64,000 nt of DNA from Musa acuminata AAA Group (Eukaryota; Streptophyta; Magnoliopsida; Zingiberales; Musaceae): NCBI RefSeq assembly GCF_036884655.1, contig NC_088345.1, positions 33,915,501-33,979,500 of the forward strand, given 5' to 3'. A program made the translations under genes and the position numbers. Shown in pieces: positions 30,255 to 41,640 of the stretch (position 1 is its first letter; each line of letters begins with the position of its first letter). Under the pieces are notes generated by a model. It saw only the letters and a list, made by a program, of their open reading frames with translations, searched no databases and was not told the origin of the DNA.

Positions 30255-32045
30255 GCAGATTTTGCAAGAAATAAACTATCAAGATATGGACTTCTATCTC
30301 AATATGCTCCCACTATTTTACTAACGAGTCACGCGACACGCTCAGCACGTGAAACGGAAGTCTCCGGCAAACTTCTAGTGGGGATCAGGATCCAATCAGC
30401 GTCTTAGTGTAACCTCGAGGGACTCGACCAATCATACTAAGCCTAAAAGGTAGGCAACTCTTGCCGATCACAATTCCTTGTGATTCCCGTCCTGTTCGGC
30501 CTCCGAATCACCATGGCCTCGAGGGACTCGACCAACCATGATGCTCGGTTAAGTCAACACCTTCGTTACAAGATGAGTCTGATTTGATGATATACCCTCG
30601 AGGGACTCGACCAAGTATACCATCCCCTCAGGTCACCGGTGACATCTCTATGTCGTAAGCAAGATAGCGAATCGCGATATAGGTGAGTCTCGAGGGACTC
30701 GACCAACTCAACCTACACCGGGAATCGGTCCCTACTTATAACGATGGAAGGCCACGTGGGTCAATCTAATTGCCTCACGTTTACCGACTTAATATTATCG
30801 AGAGATGTTTCTAAGATTTGGTCTCCTAATATGACATGTCACACATATACATATTTAATATATATCTACATCGCTTGCAAATATATATACTTATCTAGTA
30901 TGTGTATAATCAATTACACCAGATGATCATGGACCACAACCTAATGTGATTAGGCCCGAGCCAGTAGGCCTAATCACTCATATCAAGATCTATGTGTGCA
31001 ACGGTGCATCTCCATGCCCTGTGATCGTCCATCTCGTCCTCGTCGGTTCCGTCGACATCTTGATGCATCTTCATGCATCGCGATCGTCCGTCTCGTGGGT
31101 CCCGCTATCGTATCCACGCTCCCGCTGCGCCTCCTCATGTGATTACAACTTAATCATAGGCATGCAGACCCGACAATAAACGAGAAATATAATGGAGGCT
31201 CGCAGACCTCAATAATAATAATCACAAGTACACACATCACACGGTCCATGATCATCCGTCCACACATCATACATCACATGTATAAATAATCATCATCATG
31301 TAGGACTACTAGATAATAATAAAAATAATAATCAACTAAACCTTTTAATTAATTAATATTTTCTGAAATCAGGGACATGTAGGGAATTTCTGAATTTATA
31401 GGGGTATTTTCATAATTTGGACAAAAGATAGAAACTGGAATTTCTCAAATTCCGAGGGGTAAAACTATCTTTTTCCCAGAAAACCCTAATTCCCTATTAT
31501 CCTTTGCTGCTGCCGCCGCCGCCGCCACCCTACTGGCGGCCTGTGCGGCGGGGCAAGGGCGTTACCCTCGCTTGCAGGTGGCACGCCCACTAGCGGTGTT
31601 GCCGCTGCAGGTGGGCTCCCACGCGGGCGCCGCCGCCTCCGCGTGCGGTTCTGCCAGCGGGGCAACGCCCGCAGGCGATGCTGTCCCGCCGGGCGGCCGC
31701 CCTTGTGCGGGGGAGGGTTTTGCCTGCGGGAGCAGCGGCGGCAAGCGCCGCTGCCCTGTGGCGCCTCACCCAGCGGGAGAAGCGGCCACAGGCGCCTCTA
31801 CCCGCGGGCTGCTAGCCCTGCCGGACGCAAGCCCGCTGCAAGTAGGCCGCCGGCCGGCTGCTGCAAGCACAGCGCTTGCGCATGCGCCGGCACTGTGCTG
31901 CCTGCCTTCGGCTGCGCTGCACGCACGCAGATCGAGGGCAGCAACTATTGCTGCCCTTCCTTGTTTTTGCGTCAACGATTTTGACGTCAAAATTCTTCCT
32001 AAACACAACACACGCAGTTCAAAACCAATCATTCGCACGAACAAC
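30255..32045 (-). other. 5' leader of element B (no gene)
   Basis: About 1.8 kb. It parallels the leader of element A: four 18-bp hairpin motifs (30414-30706), an AT-rich middle and a GC-rich block (31490-31960) next to the primer site. The 186-codon + strand frame in the GC-rich block (31572-32132) crosses the primer site and LTR boundary, so it is not a gene. Confidence 0.65.
30414..30706 (-). repeat. Four spaced copies of the 18-bp mini-hairpin motif
   Basis: CTCGAGGGACTCGACCAA at 30414-30431, 30518-30535, 30597-30614 and 30689-30706, all four identical. Spacing 104, 79 and 92 bp equals that in element A. Confidence 0.85.
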
Positions 32046-32060
32046 CTGGCTTTGATACCA
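32046..32060 (-). other. Primer-binding site of element B
   Basis: TGGTATCAAAGCCAG on the - strand, one base inside the 5' LTR end at 32062. Resembles the tRNA-Met-type sites of Angela elements. Confidence 0.75.
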
Positions 32061-32061
32061 C

Positions 32062-33555
32062 TGTTGGGAAATCATGGGGGCGACATCACATGCGCAGCGG
32101 AAGAACAAGAAAATAAAATTCCCGATTCCTAAAAAGATGTTCGTCGTCGTGCGAAGATTGGTGCGCAAAAATCCGCGAAACATGAAACTGCATATAGAAT
32201 AGATTGTGTTACCTAGGGAGATCGTATATCCCTGTTTCCTTGCATATCTTTAGGCGAGGGTAAAGGAGGTCAAGCGTCCTCCTCTCTAGCGGTGATCCAC
32301 ACAGCAGGGTTGCGACGACGCTCCTCAAAACTCCAGGCCTGCTCTGAGGTGGAGAGGAAGAAGAGAATAGGAAAAGCAAGCAAAGGCTCTAGCCTATGAG
32401 GCTCTGAATCCCTCCTATTTATAGAGGTCCCCTGTCAAACCCTAATGGGTCCTCCCCTAGTGGGTATTGGATCTGCATCCAATAAGACAAGGCCTCCGTC
32501 GGATATCTCATATCCGAACCTCTACTCATCGCAATGCCTACCATATGTGTGTGACCCTCTAGGCCCAATATCGAGCTGGCCGTGAGTCATACCTGTCAGA
32601 ACTCCTTCTAACTCAGTGAATTATGATATCTATAATAATTCACTTGACTCATCGACTACGGAAGTACTATGCCACTACGCCATAGTCCCCAGACGATATA
32701 GGGGAATCCAATCCATTGGACCTGTCTGTCCTCAGTTACCGTGTACCTATAATCCCTCATCCATCTAATATCCCAGAGACTGTATATCGAGCATGTTGTT
32801 GTCAGACCCATACGGTTTCTACTCGAGTCTCGCTCTAATCGGATTCTCCCGGAGAACTCTTTCTCTCTCAACCCGAATGACCCTCGCTAGGGATTTGTCT
32901 GAGCAAAAACACATGGGATATTCCTCTCATGACGCCAAGAGTGGATGATCCTTTATCGACACTCAATAGCCCTCGTTAGGTCGACTACCACTCCCAATGA
33001 CCAGTTGTACTAGATCTGGGACAACCAAACCTATAAGTCTGGTATCAAAGAGTGGAGCACTCATACAGGACATCCTTGGTGTCTCAAGTCTAAGGACCAG
33101 ATACACCACTAGGACTATGGAATCACTGTCTGACAATAAGGCATCATTAACCATCCAGCATTCCGTAAGCGGATCAATCAGTGAACTCATTCTCCAATGA
33201 GCACCTGTACTGTATCCCTAGTGTCCCTACACGAGCAGCTATGAGACCAACTGCATCCATCATATGGACGGGTATACAGCACACCAGTCTATCCGGTTAT
33301 CACGATGTCCCTCTCGAGTAACCTATGACCGGGATCATTTAGGATATGTGTTTAAAGGTGAATCGATCTCATTATCGTGATCTTATCACGATCCGATTCC
33401 CATTGCACAAATCCAAGGACATCACAATATATGTATGCATTTATGCAATAGTTATAAAGTGATATACGTTAAAATATAATAAGCAAAAAGATTATGTATC
33501 AAGTCACACGTGCCATCACTCACGTGATTGGCTTGCTGGGCACCTATGACTAGCA
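32062..33555 (-). repeat. 5' LTR of element B
   Basis: 1494 bp, TG...CA, next to the TACAG target copy at 33556. TATA box (CTATAAATAG on the - strand) at 32415-32424. It shares the CCAAT-segment deletion with the 3' LTR, so the deletion predates this insertion. Confidence 0.9.
32415..32424 (-). promoter_or_regulatory. TATA box of element B 5' LTR
   Basis: CTATAAATAG on the - strand, followed downstream by GAGGGATTCAGAGCC. It is the promoter position for the element B transcript. Confidence 0.6.
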
Positions 33556-33836
33556 TACAGCAAACTAGTCTGTCCGGTTATCACGATGTCCCTCTCGAGT
33601 AACCTATGACCAGAATTATTTAGGATATGTGTTTAAAGGTGAATCGATCTCATTTTCTTGATCTCATCACGATCTGATTCCCATTGCACAAATCCAAGGA
33701 CATCACAATATATATATACATATATGCAATAGTTATAAAGTGATATATGGTAAAATATAATAAGTAAAAAGATTTTGTATCAAGTCACACATGCCATCAC
33801 TCATGTGATTGGCTTGCTGGGCACCTATGACTAGCA
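33556..33836 (-). repeat. 5' LTR of element A, second part
   Basis: Resumes the LTR broken at 25051 with the TACAG copy, then runs through a TATATATACATATATG stretch to GACTAGCA at 33836. The CAATC target copy follows at 33837-33841. Confidence 0.85.
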
Positions 33837-33841
33837 CAATC

Positions 33842-34160
33842 TAGCCTTGTTTCTAACCACGATACCAGATTTATCTTACTTGTTTCTAAAGACCCATTTA
33901 GTACCAATAATTAAATGGTCATTTGGCCAAGGAACAAGCTTCCACACCTCATTTCTCTCAAATTGATTTAACTCATCTTGCATAGCGATAATCCATGAAT
34001 TATCTTTCATGGCTTCGTCAATACATTTAGGTTCAATTTGGGAGAGAAAAGTGGCGTTGGCACAAAAATTCTTAAGAGAAGAACGAGTTTGAACCCCTTT
34101 AGATATCTCCTATGATTAGCTCCTTAGGATGAGCATCTACCTACTTCAAATCCTTGGGTA
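33842..34160 (-). pseudogene. SIRE-like RT N-terminus, right of Angela insertion
   Basis: The - strand reads a [49 protein letters not shown] and NKARL series, the start of a copia RT, directly continued at 16418 (LVAKGFNQEE) once element A is set aside. Stops are present near 34110. Confidence 0.75.
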
Positions 34161-34167
34161 AGGATGT

Positions 34168-34600
34168 TTAGAAAGTAGGTGCATTCAAGTTGCTAGATGG
34201 AGAAAGGGTTTCATTTAAATTCAAAGCATCAAAATTAACATCATCATCAAAATCATTTTTCTTAATTTCGAAAACCTCATTGAAAACAACATGAATGGAT
34301 TCTTCTATAATCAAAGTTTTATTAAATATACGAAATGCTTTAGAAATAGAAGAATAGCCAAGAAAAATTTCTTCATCGGATTTAGCATCAAATTTTCCTA
34401 AGGCATCTTTTTCATTCAAGATAAAACACATACACCCAAAAACTTTAAAATATGAAACATTGGGTTTTTTGTTGTTCCATAACTCATGAGTTTTGGCGAG
34501 TAAGGGTCTTACTATAACTCAATTCATGATATAGCATACCATGTTTACGGCTTCAGCCCAAAAATATTTAGGTAGAATTCAACATGGTTCTTGTCATTTC
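34168..34600 (-). pseudogene. SIRE-like integrase C-terminal region
   Basis: The readable part (34168-34431) has CFILNEKDALGKFDAKSDEE, IFLGYSSISKAFRIFNKTLI and SIHVVFNEVFEIKKND, the C-terminal integrase region of copia elements. The 34432-34600 part has stops. A frame change near 34600 separates it from the core. Confidence 0.75.
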
Positions 34601-35140
34601 TTATAAATTTATATTCTTTCTTTCTACTACTCCATTTTGTTGAGGATTTCTTGGAGTAGAGAAGTTGTAGTTGTATCCATTAGATTCACAAAATTCTTGA
34701 AAAATATGTTTTTGAAATTCACTACCGTGATCACTTCGAATTAATGAAATCATAGAACCCTTTTCATTTTGAACAACTTTACAAAACTTGATGAAATATC
34801 TAAAGCATTCACTTTTGTGTGTCAAAAAATAAGTACATGTGTATCGACTATAATCATCTACAATAATAAAAGCGTATTTGCTACCTCCTAGGCTTGATGT
34901 AGAAATTGGTCCGAACAAGTCCATATGGATCAATTGCAAAGGTCTAGAGGTGCTTATTTGGTTCTTAGGTTTGAAGCTACCTTTTATTTGTTTTCCTAAT
35001 TGACAAGCATCACACACATTATCTTTGCCGAACTTGATATGAGGAATTCCTCTTACAAGTTCTTTAGATAAAATTTGGGTGATTAGCTTCATGCTAGCAT
35101 GACCTAATCTCCTATGTCACAGCCAAGCATCATCATTCAA
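34601..35140 (-). pseudogene. SIRE-like integrase core
   Basis: Zinc-region residues HRRLGHASM lie just upstream of the Met at 35092, interrupted by a stop (WL*H). Then come CDACQLGKQIKGSFK, the catalytic Asp in LIHMDLFGPIST, the second Asp in LIRSDHGSEFQKHIF and the Glu in QQNGVVERKN, so the DDE triad is still present within 34601-35092. The frame ends soon after VERKN, so the protein is truncated. Confidence 0.8.
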
Positions 35141-35510
35141 AATCCAAAAATATATTTTATTGCAAAGATCATTAATGTCAATGGTGTATACGTTATTTTG
35201 TTTTAATGCAATCATATATGTGTTTTTATGTAGTTTTTCAATAATGCAAGCATTAGATTCAAATTTAACAATATGTCATTTATCACACAATTGACTAATG
35301 CTCAAGAGGTTATGTTTTAAACTATCAACTAATAAAATATCTTCAATAAAGAAGTTTGATTTGTTACCTATGGTTCCTTTGCCAATGATTTTACCCTTGT
35401 TGTTGTCTCCGAAGATGACATATCCTTCGTCTATGCTAGTGAGCTTAGAGAATTAAGATGGATCTTCCGTCATATGCCTTGAGCATCCACTATCAAGGTA
35501 TCATCTCTTG
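35141..35510 (-). pseudogene. SIRE-like protease remnant
   Basis: Near 35500-35460 the - strand reads YLDSGCSRHMTEDPS, the aspartic-protease site (DSG) typical of SIRE-type copia elements. The rest to 35141 has fragments such as DICNKIYFWILNDD but many stops. Confidence 0.65.
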
Positions 35511-35644
35511 CTCCTAGCTTATGATGGTATACATTTCTATAAAAAAGGATGATTTTTAGGTACCCATTTGACCTTGGGTGCCTCAAAAATCAATCTAAAT
35601 TGCTTATCATGTTGCATCGAATTCTTTACAGTTCCTTTAGAAAC

Positions 35645-36430
35645 TCAAATCAATTTGTTTGGACTACACTTTTTAAATAGACAATGATAAGCTTTATGTC
35701 CACATTTGTAACAAAAGTTACATTTGTTTTGGGGTGAAATATGCAAGATAGGGCCTTTAACGAAGGTGGTTAGATTTTGGAGAGAGCTACTCACAAATCT
35801 GATTCCACTTCTTTTATAAATGTGACCCTTATTGGTAAGGATCATGTTCAAGGACTTGCTACCAACCTCAAATTTCTTCAAAGTATCCTTGAGCAGCAAG
35901 TTTTCCTTTTGAAGTATTTCTAAATTATGACATTTCGTACATGGAGCTAAACTATCATTATGCTGAATTTTTAAATTATCAAAATTACTAATAAGAGAAT
36001 CATGCTCCTTTTTTAACCATTTATATTTTTTACTAATTATTTTGCATTCATCAAATAAATCATAAAAAGTATTTAATAATTCATTAAATGATAAATTTGC
36101 ATCAATTGAACTTGAGCAATTTGCTCGGTGTTGGTTGGCTCCTCTTCTTCGGATGTGCTTGAGTCGTCCCATGTTGCTTTGAGTGTCTTCTTCTTTGGTG
36201 TCCTCTTCTTGGCTTGGGGACATTCATTCTTGTAGTGTCTTGGTTTCTTGCATTCGTAGCAAATTACTTGATCTTCCTTGGGTTCAAGTTTATTTTTAGT
36301 ATCATTTTTAAATTTATTTCTTTTAATAAATTTTTTGAATTTCCTTGTTAAAAGTGACAAGTCGTCATCAAAGTCCTCATCACTTGAGTTTTCTCTTGAG
36401 TGGTCTTCTTGTGTTCTTAGTGTCATATCT
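35645..36430 (-). pseudogene. SIRE-like gag C-terminal half with two zinc knuckles
   Basis: One frame (36073-36426) has the CCHC knuckle CYECKKPRHYKNEC followed by lysine-rich and acidic stretches. A second frame (35645-36223) has a coiled-coil-like region (SLISNFDNLKIQHNDSLAPC) and a second knuckle CNFCYKCGHKAYHC. Both fit CX2CX4HX4C. The two frames overlap, so a frameshift lies near 36120-36200. Such knuckles bind the genomic RNA. Confidence 0.75.
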
Positions 36431-36486
36431 TTCCTGTCTTTTGAAGGGTGTCATCAAGCTCTTTATAAGCTTTGTATGTTATTTCA

Positions 36487-37070
36487 TAGGTCATTAGTGA
36501 CCCAATTAATTCTTCAAGAGGAAAGTTATTTAAATCTTTGGCCTCTTCAATGGCTGTGACTTTAGGGTTCCAACTCTTTGGAAGGGATCTTAAAACTTTA
36601 TTAATGAGCTCAAAATCTAAAAAACCTTTACCAAGTCCTTTTAGACCATTGACAACATCGTGTACATGTCTCCAATGGTGTCACTCGGTTTCATTCAAAA
36701 TAATTTATAAGAATGTACTAAAAGGTTGATTTTTTACTCTTTCACTCTACTAGTGCCTTCATGAATCACTTCGAGTGTGTGCCAAATATAAAAAATCATT
36801 TCACAAATCGACACTCAATTAAATTCGTTTTTATCAAATGTATAAAACAAGGCATTTATAGCCTTTGCATTTAAAGCAAAAGTCTTCTTCTCCAACTCAT
36901 TCCAATTGTTCATTGGAAGAGAAGACTTTTGAAATCCATTTTCTACAATATTTCAAAGCTCAAAATCCATTGAAATCAGGAAGATCCTTATTCTTGTCTT
37001 CCAATATGTGTAATCCGTCCTATTGAACATGGGCAGACGTGTAATTGAATGACCCTCTTGGTTCCCGACA
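36487..37070 (-). pseudogene. SIRE-like gag N-terminal part (element C)
   Basis: Homologous base by base with 3467-4050 (same gag segment, including the shared stop after YELF), but here it runs on past FPLEELIGS into LMTYEITYKAYKELDD, showing where the left copy was cut. Several additional stops and a small deletion near 36660. Confidence 0.75.
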
Positions 37071-37110
37071 AATGTCATCTCTCTTGGGTTCAAAACTAAT
37101 TGAGAGTGAA

Positions 37111-37127
37111 CCTTGCTCTGATACCAA
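37111..37127 (-). other. Primer-binding site of element C
   Basis: TTGGTATCAGAGCAAGG on the - strand next to the LTR end at 37129, identical to 4091-4107. Confidence 0.75.
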
Positions 37128-37128
37128 T

Positions 37129-38526
37129 TATTAGGATCAATAGCGCACTAAGAGGGGGGGGTGAATTAGTACAATAAAAAACTTTTGCTAATTCAAAAAC
37201 CTTATTTCGATTAAAGTTGATTCAACGAGAATAATTTCAACTCAATTTTCGGAAGAAATTTGAACTTGAAACCTTAAGTAAAAATGCAAGAGAAGACTAA
37301 GGTGATTTGTAGCAATGTAAGTTGCACAAATGAACAACGTCGGTTTCGTAAAGTCTTCATACAATTAAAGTCAATCTCGGAAGATGTTTATGTCAAAGCG
37401 TATGTAGACGTAGTTAAAACATAGTAAGGAGGAGAGACACTTTGCTATAAAAGAAAGTTGCTCAGAGTAAATGTAAACCGAGTTTTAGAGTGGTTTGGTC
37501 AAACGTAACCTACATCCACTTTCAGTTTCCCCCTCCGAGGAGGTCACCGGCATCCACTAGAGGCCTTCCTTCAATAGGCGAAGGCTAACCTCCCTTTTAT
37601 AGCTTTTCTCCTTTTGCCAGGCTTAGGAGACAACCCTTACAAGTTTCATTCCTCTCTTGAATGATCTCAACACTTAGAAAGAAGGAGAAGAACTCTAGCT
37701 TTTATAACACTTTAAGGCCTCAAAGACTCAAGAGTATTTCAAGATTTCGTTTCCTTTCATGTAGGAAAGGGTGGGGTTTTTATAGGCCCCAATGAGTTCA
37801 AAGATGGAGCCTAAAACTGTCCAATCCTGGATTTCTGTGGTCTTGGCGGTACCACCGCCATTATTGGGCGGGACTATTGCCTATCATCTGATATTGGGTG
37901 GTACAACCGCTCAGTTTGGGAGGTACCACCGCCTGACAGGGGCGATACGACCACCCAGAATTCTTGGGAGACCGAGCCTCCCAAGCGGTGCCACTGTCAG
38001 CCAAGAATTCAAGGGCCGAATGGGTTGCTCCATTCGGCCCAATTAAGGTATGTTAATGGCCCAATTGGCCTGTAATTAAGTTAGTAGGATTATCTCCCAA
38101 TCCTAGCTTAATCTATACTCTAACTATGATAATTAAGACATTATTACTGTAATTCGTGTTCCGGTGCATCAATCGCTTCTTCCGGCAAGCTTCCGGCATA
38201 CTTCCGGTGAACATCCGACGAACTCTCGGTAATACTCCGATGGACTCCCGGCAAGCTTCTGGACTTTGTGACGATCTTCTTGGCGAGTTTCGATAAGCTT
38301 CTATGGTAAGCTCCTGGACTTCTCGGTTAGTTCCCGCAGAACTTCCGACGAACGTTTGGACTTCCAATGAACTCTCGAACTCCCAACGTGATCTTGATCT
38401 TGACTCTGGCATAACACCTATTGCATATCTTACTGCCATCGTAGTTAATCCTGCATACTTTTCTCAATATATAGATTAGATCAATAAATGACAATTGACT
38501 TCATCATCAAAATCTGAGATTCAATA
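37129..38526 (-). repeat. 5' LTR of SIRE-like element C
   Basis: 1398 bp. The + strand start is TATTAGGATC (TG changed to TA) and the end TTCAATA. TATA box at 37777-37784 (- strand) and GC-rich palindrome array at about 37850-38000. At 38527 the gypsy integrase sequence of element E begins. Confidence 0.8.
37777..37784 (-). promoter_or_regulatory. TATA box of element C 5' LTR
   Basis: TATAAAAA on the - strand within CCTATAAAAACCCC, same as at 4759. Confidence 0.6.
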
Positions 38527-38527
38527 G

Positions 38528-38905
38528 TTGCAGCTTTCCGGGGCTTGCCATTGTCTCGCCTTTATGTCATTGACATACATCACATTGTACCATAAATTTA
38601 GTAATAATATTTTTCATCCCTACCCAATAAAAATTTTGCTTAAGTCTCTTATAGGTTCTAAGGAACCCAGAGTGCCTGACCGCAGGTGTGGAATGCATCT
38701 TTTGATGTCTGGTCTTTATGCAAGTAGAATTTGACACAAGCATAATGCGTCCCTTATAATGTAATTCTTTTAAGTCCCAACTGTAATGAGCTACAGAGCT
38801 TGGTGCTTCCTCTAATTTTTTTATGATCTTATTGGTCTCTGAATCTTCCTGCCATTTCCTCTTAATATCCTTAAGGAAGTTGCTGGTTGGAAGTGAAATA
38901 GCCAA
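38528..38905 (-). pseudogene. Reina-like integrase N-terminal zinc region (element E)
   Basis: Reads WQEDSETNKIIKKLEEAPSS, then HSTPAVRHSGFLRTYKRLKQ, NFYWVGMKN and CDVCQ, followed at the very junction by a stop and a RHKGETMASPGKLQ-like string, the usual start of the gypsy integrase core. The SIRE-like LTR cuts it at 38527. The integrase C-terminus is at 3131-3466. Confidence 0.8.
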
Positions 38906-39037
38906 AAATTTAGGTTGCTCGGGTAGCTCTAAAAGTACATCTACGATAACATTCTCTTTCCCTTTTTTATAAGTTATTTCACAATCATATTTAAGAAGCT
39001 TTGTTACCCATTTTTGCAGCTTGGGGGAAGATATCTT

Positions 39038-39350
39038 CTACTCCAAGATATATTTTAGGCTTTTATGGTCAATCTTGATTTGAAAGTGTCGCCTGATCAA
39101 GTACAGTCTCCATTTGGTCACCGTATGCATAATCGCAAGCATCTCCTTGTTGTAAATAGTCATCTTGAGATGGGAAGGAGATAATGCCTTACTGGTATAA
39201 GCGATGGGGTGACCATCTTGCATTAGTACAAGACCAATTTCGACTCCGGAGGCATTGACTTCAATAACAAAAGTCTTACCGAAGTCGGGTAGTGCTAGTA
39301 TGGGTGTTGTCATCATTACGGCTTTAAGTTCATCGAATGTAGTGGTGGCT
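39038..39350 (-). pseudogene. Reina-like RNase H (element E)
   Basis: TTPILALPDFGKTFVIEVNA, GLVLMQDGHPIAYTSKALSP, YNKEMLAIMHTVTKWRLYLI and [15 protein letters not shown] match gypsy RNase H. The usual ETDAS is EVNAS here, losing a catalytic Asp. A stop after ILE replaces the Gln of the usual LEQ. Confidence 0.75.
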
Positions 39351-40000
39351 TTGTCTGACTATTGAAAAGCATCTTTTTTTAGTAAGAAAGTAAGGGGTAC
39401 ACTAATCTTTTCATAGTTTTTCACGAACTTGCAGTAGTAACCTGTTAAACCGAGAAAGCCGCGTAGTGATTTTATGTTCCTCAGGGTTGGCCAGTTCTAC
39501 ATTGCTTTAATTTTGGAGGGGTCCACCACCATAACTTTCTTTGATATGATATGCCCAAGATATTCCACCTTCTATTGAAGAAAGCTGTATTTCGATTTTT
39601 TGACAAAAAAAATATATTCTCATAAAATCGTTAGAACAAGTCGTAAGTGTTGAAAATAACTTTCAAGAGAAGGGCTATAAATAAGAATATCGTCCAAGAA
39701 AACCAACACAAACTTACAAAGATAATTTCAGAAAATATCATTCATAAGGCTTTGGAAGGTGGAGGGAGCATTGATGAGACCAAAGGGTATTACCAAAAAT
39801 TTGTAGTGGTTATTGTGTGTTTGAAAGGCGATTTTCGGGATGTCTTCTTCGCACACTCGTATTTGATGATATCCAGATCGAAGGTCCAACTTTGTGAAGA
39901 CTCGTGCTCCCTTTAATTCATCAAGCAATTCATCTACTACTAGAATAGGGTATTTGTCCTTGACGGTTATGTCATTGAGAACTTGGTAATCAACGCACAT
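39351..40000 (-). pseudogene. Reina-like reverse transcriptase (element E)
   Basis: [40 protein letters not shown] and [19 protein letters not shown] give the palm (39728-40000). In a shifted frame FVLVFLDDILIYSPSLESYF holds the catalytic site near 39700, then VEYLGHIISKK and [20 protein letters not shown] continue with stops to 39351. Confidence 0.75.
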
Positions 40001-40021
40001 TCACCATGTTCCATCCTTCTT

Positions 40022-40408
40022 TCATACAAGGAGCGCCGATGAAGAGTAGGGGCTGCAACTTAACCGAATAACTCCTGTTTCGAGTATCTCTTTTATAATC
40101 CTTTCTATTTCATTCTTTTGAAAATATAGATATTGATATAGCTGAGTATTTACTAGAGATTTGCCCTGAAGAATTGGTATATAATGATCATGCTGACGGG
40201 TAGGAGATAGGTTGCATGGTTCGTCAAATATATCTGAAAATTCAGCAAGCAAAAGAAGTAGATTTGGATCTTCAAATTTTGTTGCCTCTCCCTTAGTTTG
40301 CTGCTTAAGTTGTAGCAAAAAGCTGCTGCATGCTTTGTGCAAAATCTTTTCTATTCGTTGTGTGCAAACCATCGTTACATCGCCCCCATGTTTCCCGTGC
40401 AGTATCAC
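40022..40408 (-). pseudogene. Linker and RT N-terminus (element E)
   Basis: MILHGKHGGDVTMVCTQRIE, LLAEFSDIFDEPCNLSPTRQ, HDHYIPILQGKSLVNTQLYQ, YLYFQKNEIERIIKEILETG and VIRLSCSPYSSSALLV correspond to the end of protease and the start of a gypsy RT (usual PPxR..DH.I.L..G....RPYRY..). A stop separates it from the next frame. Confidence 0.75.
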
Positions 40409-40453
40409 CTATTTCCCCTTATTATAAAATTTCATAATTAGTTTCATAAAATT

Positions 40454-41188
40454 TCATAAAATATCACCTAATGTTGTTAGCCATTCGATGCTGAGCATGG
40501 CCTCATAATCATCAAGAGGGAGGAGGAAGAAATATGCAATTATCTCTTGATCTTGCAGCAATAGTTTCATTGACGAGTACCTATGATCACACTTCAAAAT
40601 TCGTCCATCGGTGACCTTAACATCAAACCTGATGCAGTTCTCAATAGGTAAGGCCATCCGGACAGCAACCTTGTTGTTTATAAAATTATTAGCACTCCCA
40701 GTGTCAATAAGAACAGTGATAGGTTGTTGCTTCAGAAGTCCTCCCACTTTTATCGTTTGCGGGTTCGCATAACCGGCAACAGCATGCATCGTAATATCGA
40801 CCGACAGTTGTTCTTCATCCGTACCCTCTTCCTCATGCTCTTGGACCTCCTCCTCCATGTCTTCAAGAGGTTCAGTTAGTAGGAGGTGGCCCCTTTTGTA
40901 GCGATGATCGCGGTTAAATGGCTCGTCGCAATACCAACAAAGACCCTTTGCTAATCGGTCACGTAGTTCTTCTCTTGTCAATTTTTTTGGCAGAAAAGGA
41001 CAGCTGGGAGTAGAAAGAGGTTTATACACTGCAGGCCTAGGAGAGGTTCTTATCCTCCAAGCATCTTGGTTGAGCCATTCTTCTTGTATTTGAGCAAAAG
41101 GAATCGTAAGTATTACAGTACGGGGTTGTCGCGCCTTAACCTCCCCTTTTATTTCTGGTTTGAGTCCTTCGATGAATGTTCCTAACAA
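40454..41188 (-). CDS. Reina-like gag C-terminus and aspartic protease (element E)
   Basis: 244 codons open, probably a fragment of a gag-pol frame. Residues 1-25 (FIEGLKPEIKGEVKARQPRT) are the capsid end. A zinc-binding motif CWYCDEPFNRDHRYKRGH lies near residue 90. An acidic linker (MEEEVQEHEEEGTDEEQ) leads to the protease with VLIDTGSANNFINNKVA near residue 160 (DTG active site intact) and LLPLDDYEAMLSIEWL (the usual LGMDWL altered). The protease would cleave the polyprotein. The Met at 41188 is internal in the family. Confidence 0.8.
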   Translation of the reverse strand: MLGTFIEGLKPEIKGEVKARQPRTVILTIPFAQIQEEWLNQDAWRIRTSPRPAVYKPLSTPSCPFLPKKLTREELRDRLAKGLCWYCDEPFNRDHRYKRGHLLLTEPLEDMEEEVQEHEEEGTDEEQLSVDITMHAVAGYANPQTIKVGGLLKQQPITVLIDTGSANNFINNKVAVRMALPIENCIRFDVKVTDGRILKCDHRYSSMKLLLQDQEIIAYFFLLPLDDYEAMLSIEWLTTLGDIL

Positions 41189-41242
41189 TTGATGGTCAGT
41201 CCAATCATGAGTAAGGTAAGATAGCTTTCTAAACCTAGTTTA

Positions 41243-41640
41243 CTACTCTTGAATCGTAGAGGTTTGTCGAATCTTTGCGAGTTGGCCATCGATGTTTTCA
41301 TACTCCGTAGGTCTAAAATGATTTAGCAGTGCGTTCTTAAATTGATTCCATGTTGGAGCCTCATGATTATATTCTAGCCAATTGTACCATTGAATAGCAT
41401 CGCCTTCAAGGTAGATGATAGCAATTTCCACCATAGTATCATCCGACGTTCGGTAGTAACAAAAATAATGTTCGACATGAGAAATCTACCCCATCGGGTC
41501 TCCTTCTTCCCATCGCGGGAAGTCCACCCTCGTGCATGGCTGAAGCATGTCTGAGGGCCATCCCTCCTTCTTTGGAGGCCTCTCTGAACTCTCTCCTTGC
41601 TAAAATTTGGTTGGACTCGACGGTTGTCCAATTCTGAATT
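41243..41640 (-). pseudogene. Reina-like gag N-terminal part (element E)
   Basis: IIYLEGDAIQWYNWLEYNHE, APTWNQFKNALLNHFRPTEY and ENIDGQLAKIRQTSTIQE are the capsid region of gypsy gag. The preceding zone (41435-41640) encodes an RWEEGDPMG-like start in a shifted frame. Stops separate both from 41188. Confidence 0.75.

Larger units (their letters stand above)
25052..33555 (-). mobile_element. Angela-like copia element B, nested in LTR of element A
   Basis: 8504 bp with LTRs of 1490 bp (25052-26541) and 1494 bp (32062-33555) and perfect TACAG target duplications (25047-25051, 33556-33560). The internal 5520 bp carries primer site, leader, gag, a deleted protease, integrase, RT and RNase H on the - strand. 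It is the youngest and best preserved element here by nesting order, although its LTRs already differ at several percent of positions by eye. Confidence 0.9.
16419..33836 (-). mobile_element. Angela-like copia element A (contains nested element B)
   Basis: Flanked by perfect CAATC target duplications (16414-16418 and 33837-33841). Left LTR 16419-18016 (1598 bp). Right LTR 23737-25051 plus 33561-33836 (about 1591 bp), split by element B. Internal 5720 bp encodes gag, integrase, RT and RNase H on the - strand, all broken. RT/RNase H motifs and LTR length fit the Angela (BARE-type) lineage. Confidence 0.85.
4109..38526 (-). mobile_element. SIRE/Maximus-like copia element C, interrupted twice
   Basis: The right (5') LTR is 37129-38526 with a primer site at 37111-37127. 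Gag, protease, integrase and RT follow leftwards, broken at 33842/16418 by Angela element A. A non-coding tail (14924-16086) leads to the left (3') LTR, 14923-14816 plus 5491-4109, split by a Tekay-like element. Both outer LTR ends carry the same TATTGAAT variant of the usual TGTTGAAT, which fits one element. The left LTR has a primer site beyond it, so part of a second copy (gag at 3467-4050) is attached in tandem. Lineage is inferred from gag motifs. Confidence 0.7.

Noticed and set aside
31572..32132. 186-codon + strand ORF
   Set aside because: Crosses the primer site and LTR boundary of element B; GC-rich leader artefact antisense to the element.
16419..33836. Three separate Angela-like elements in a row
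   Set aside because: Perfect CAATC and TACAG duplications and exact continuation of the split LTR show one element nested in another.
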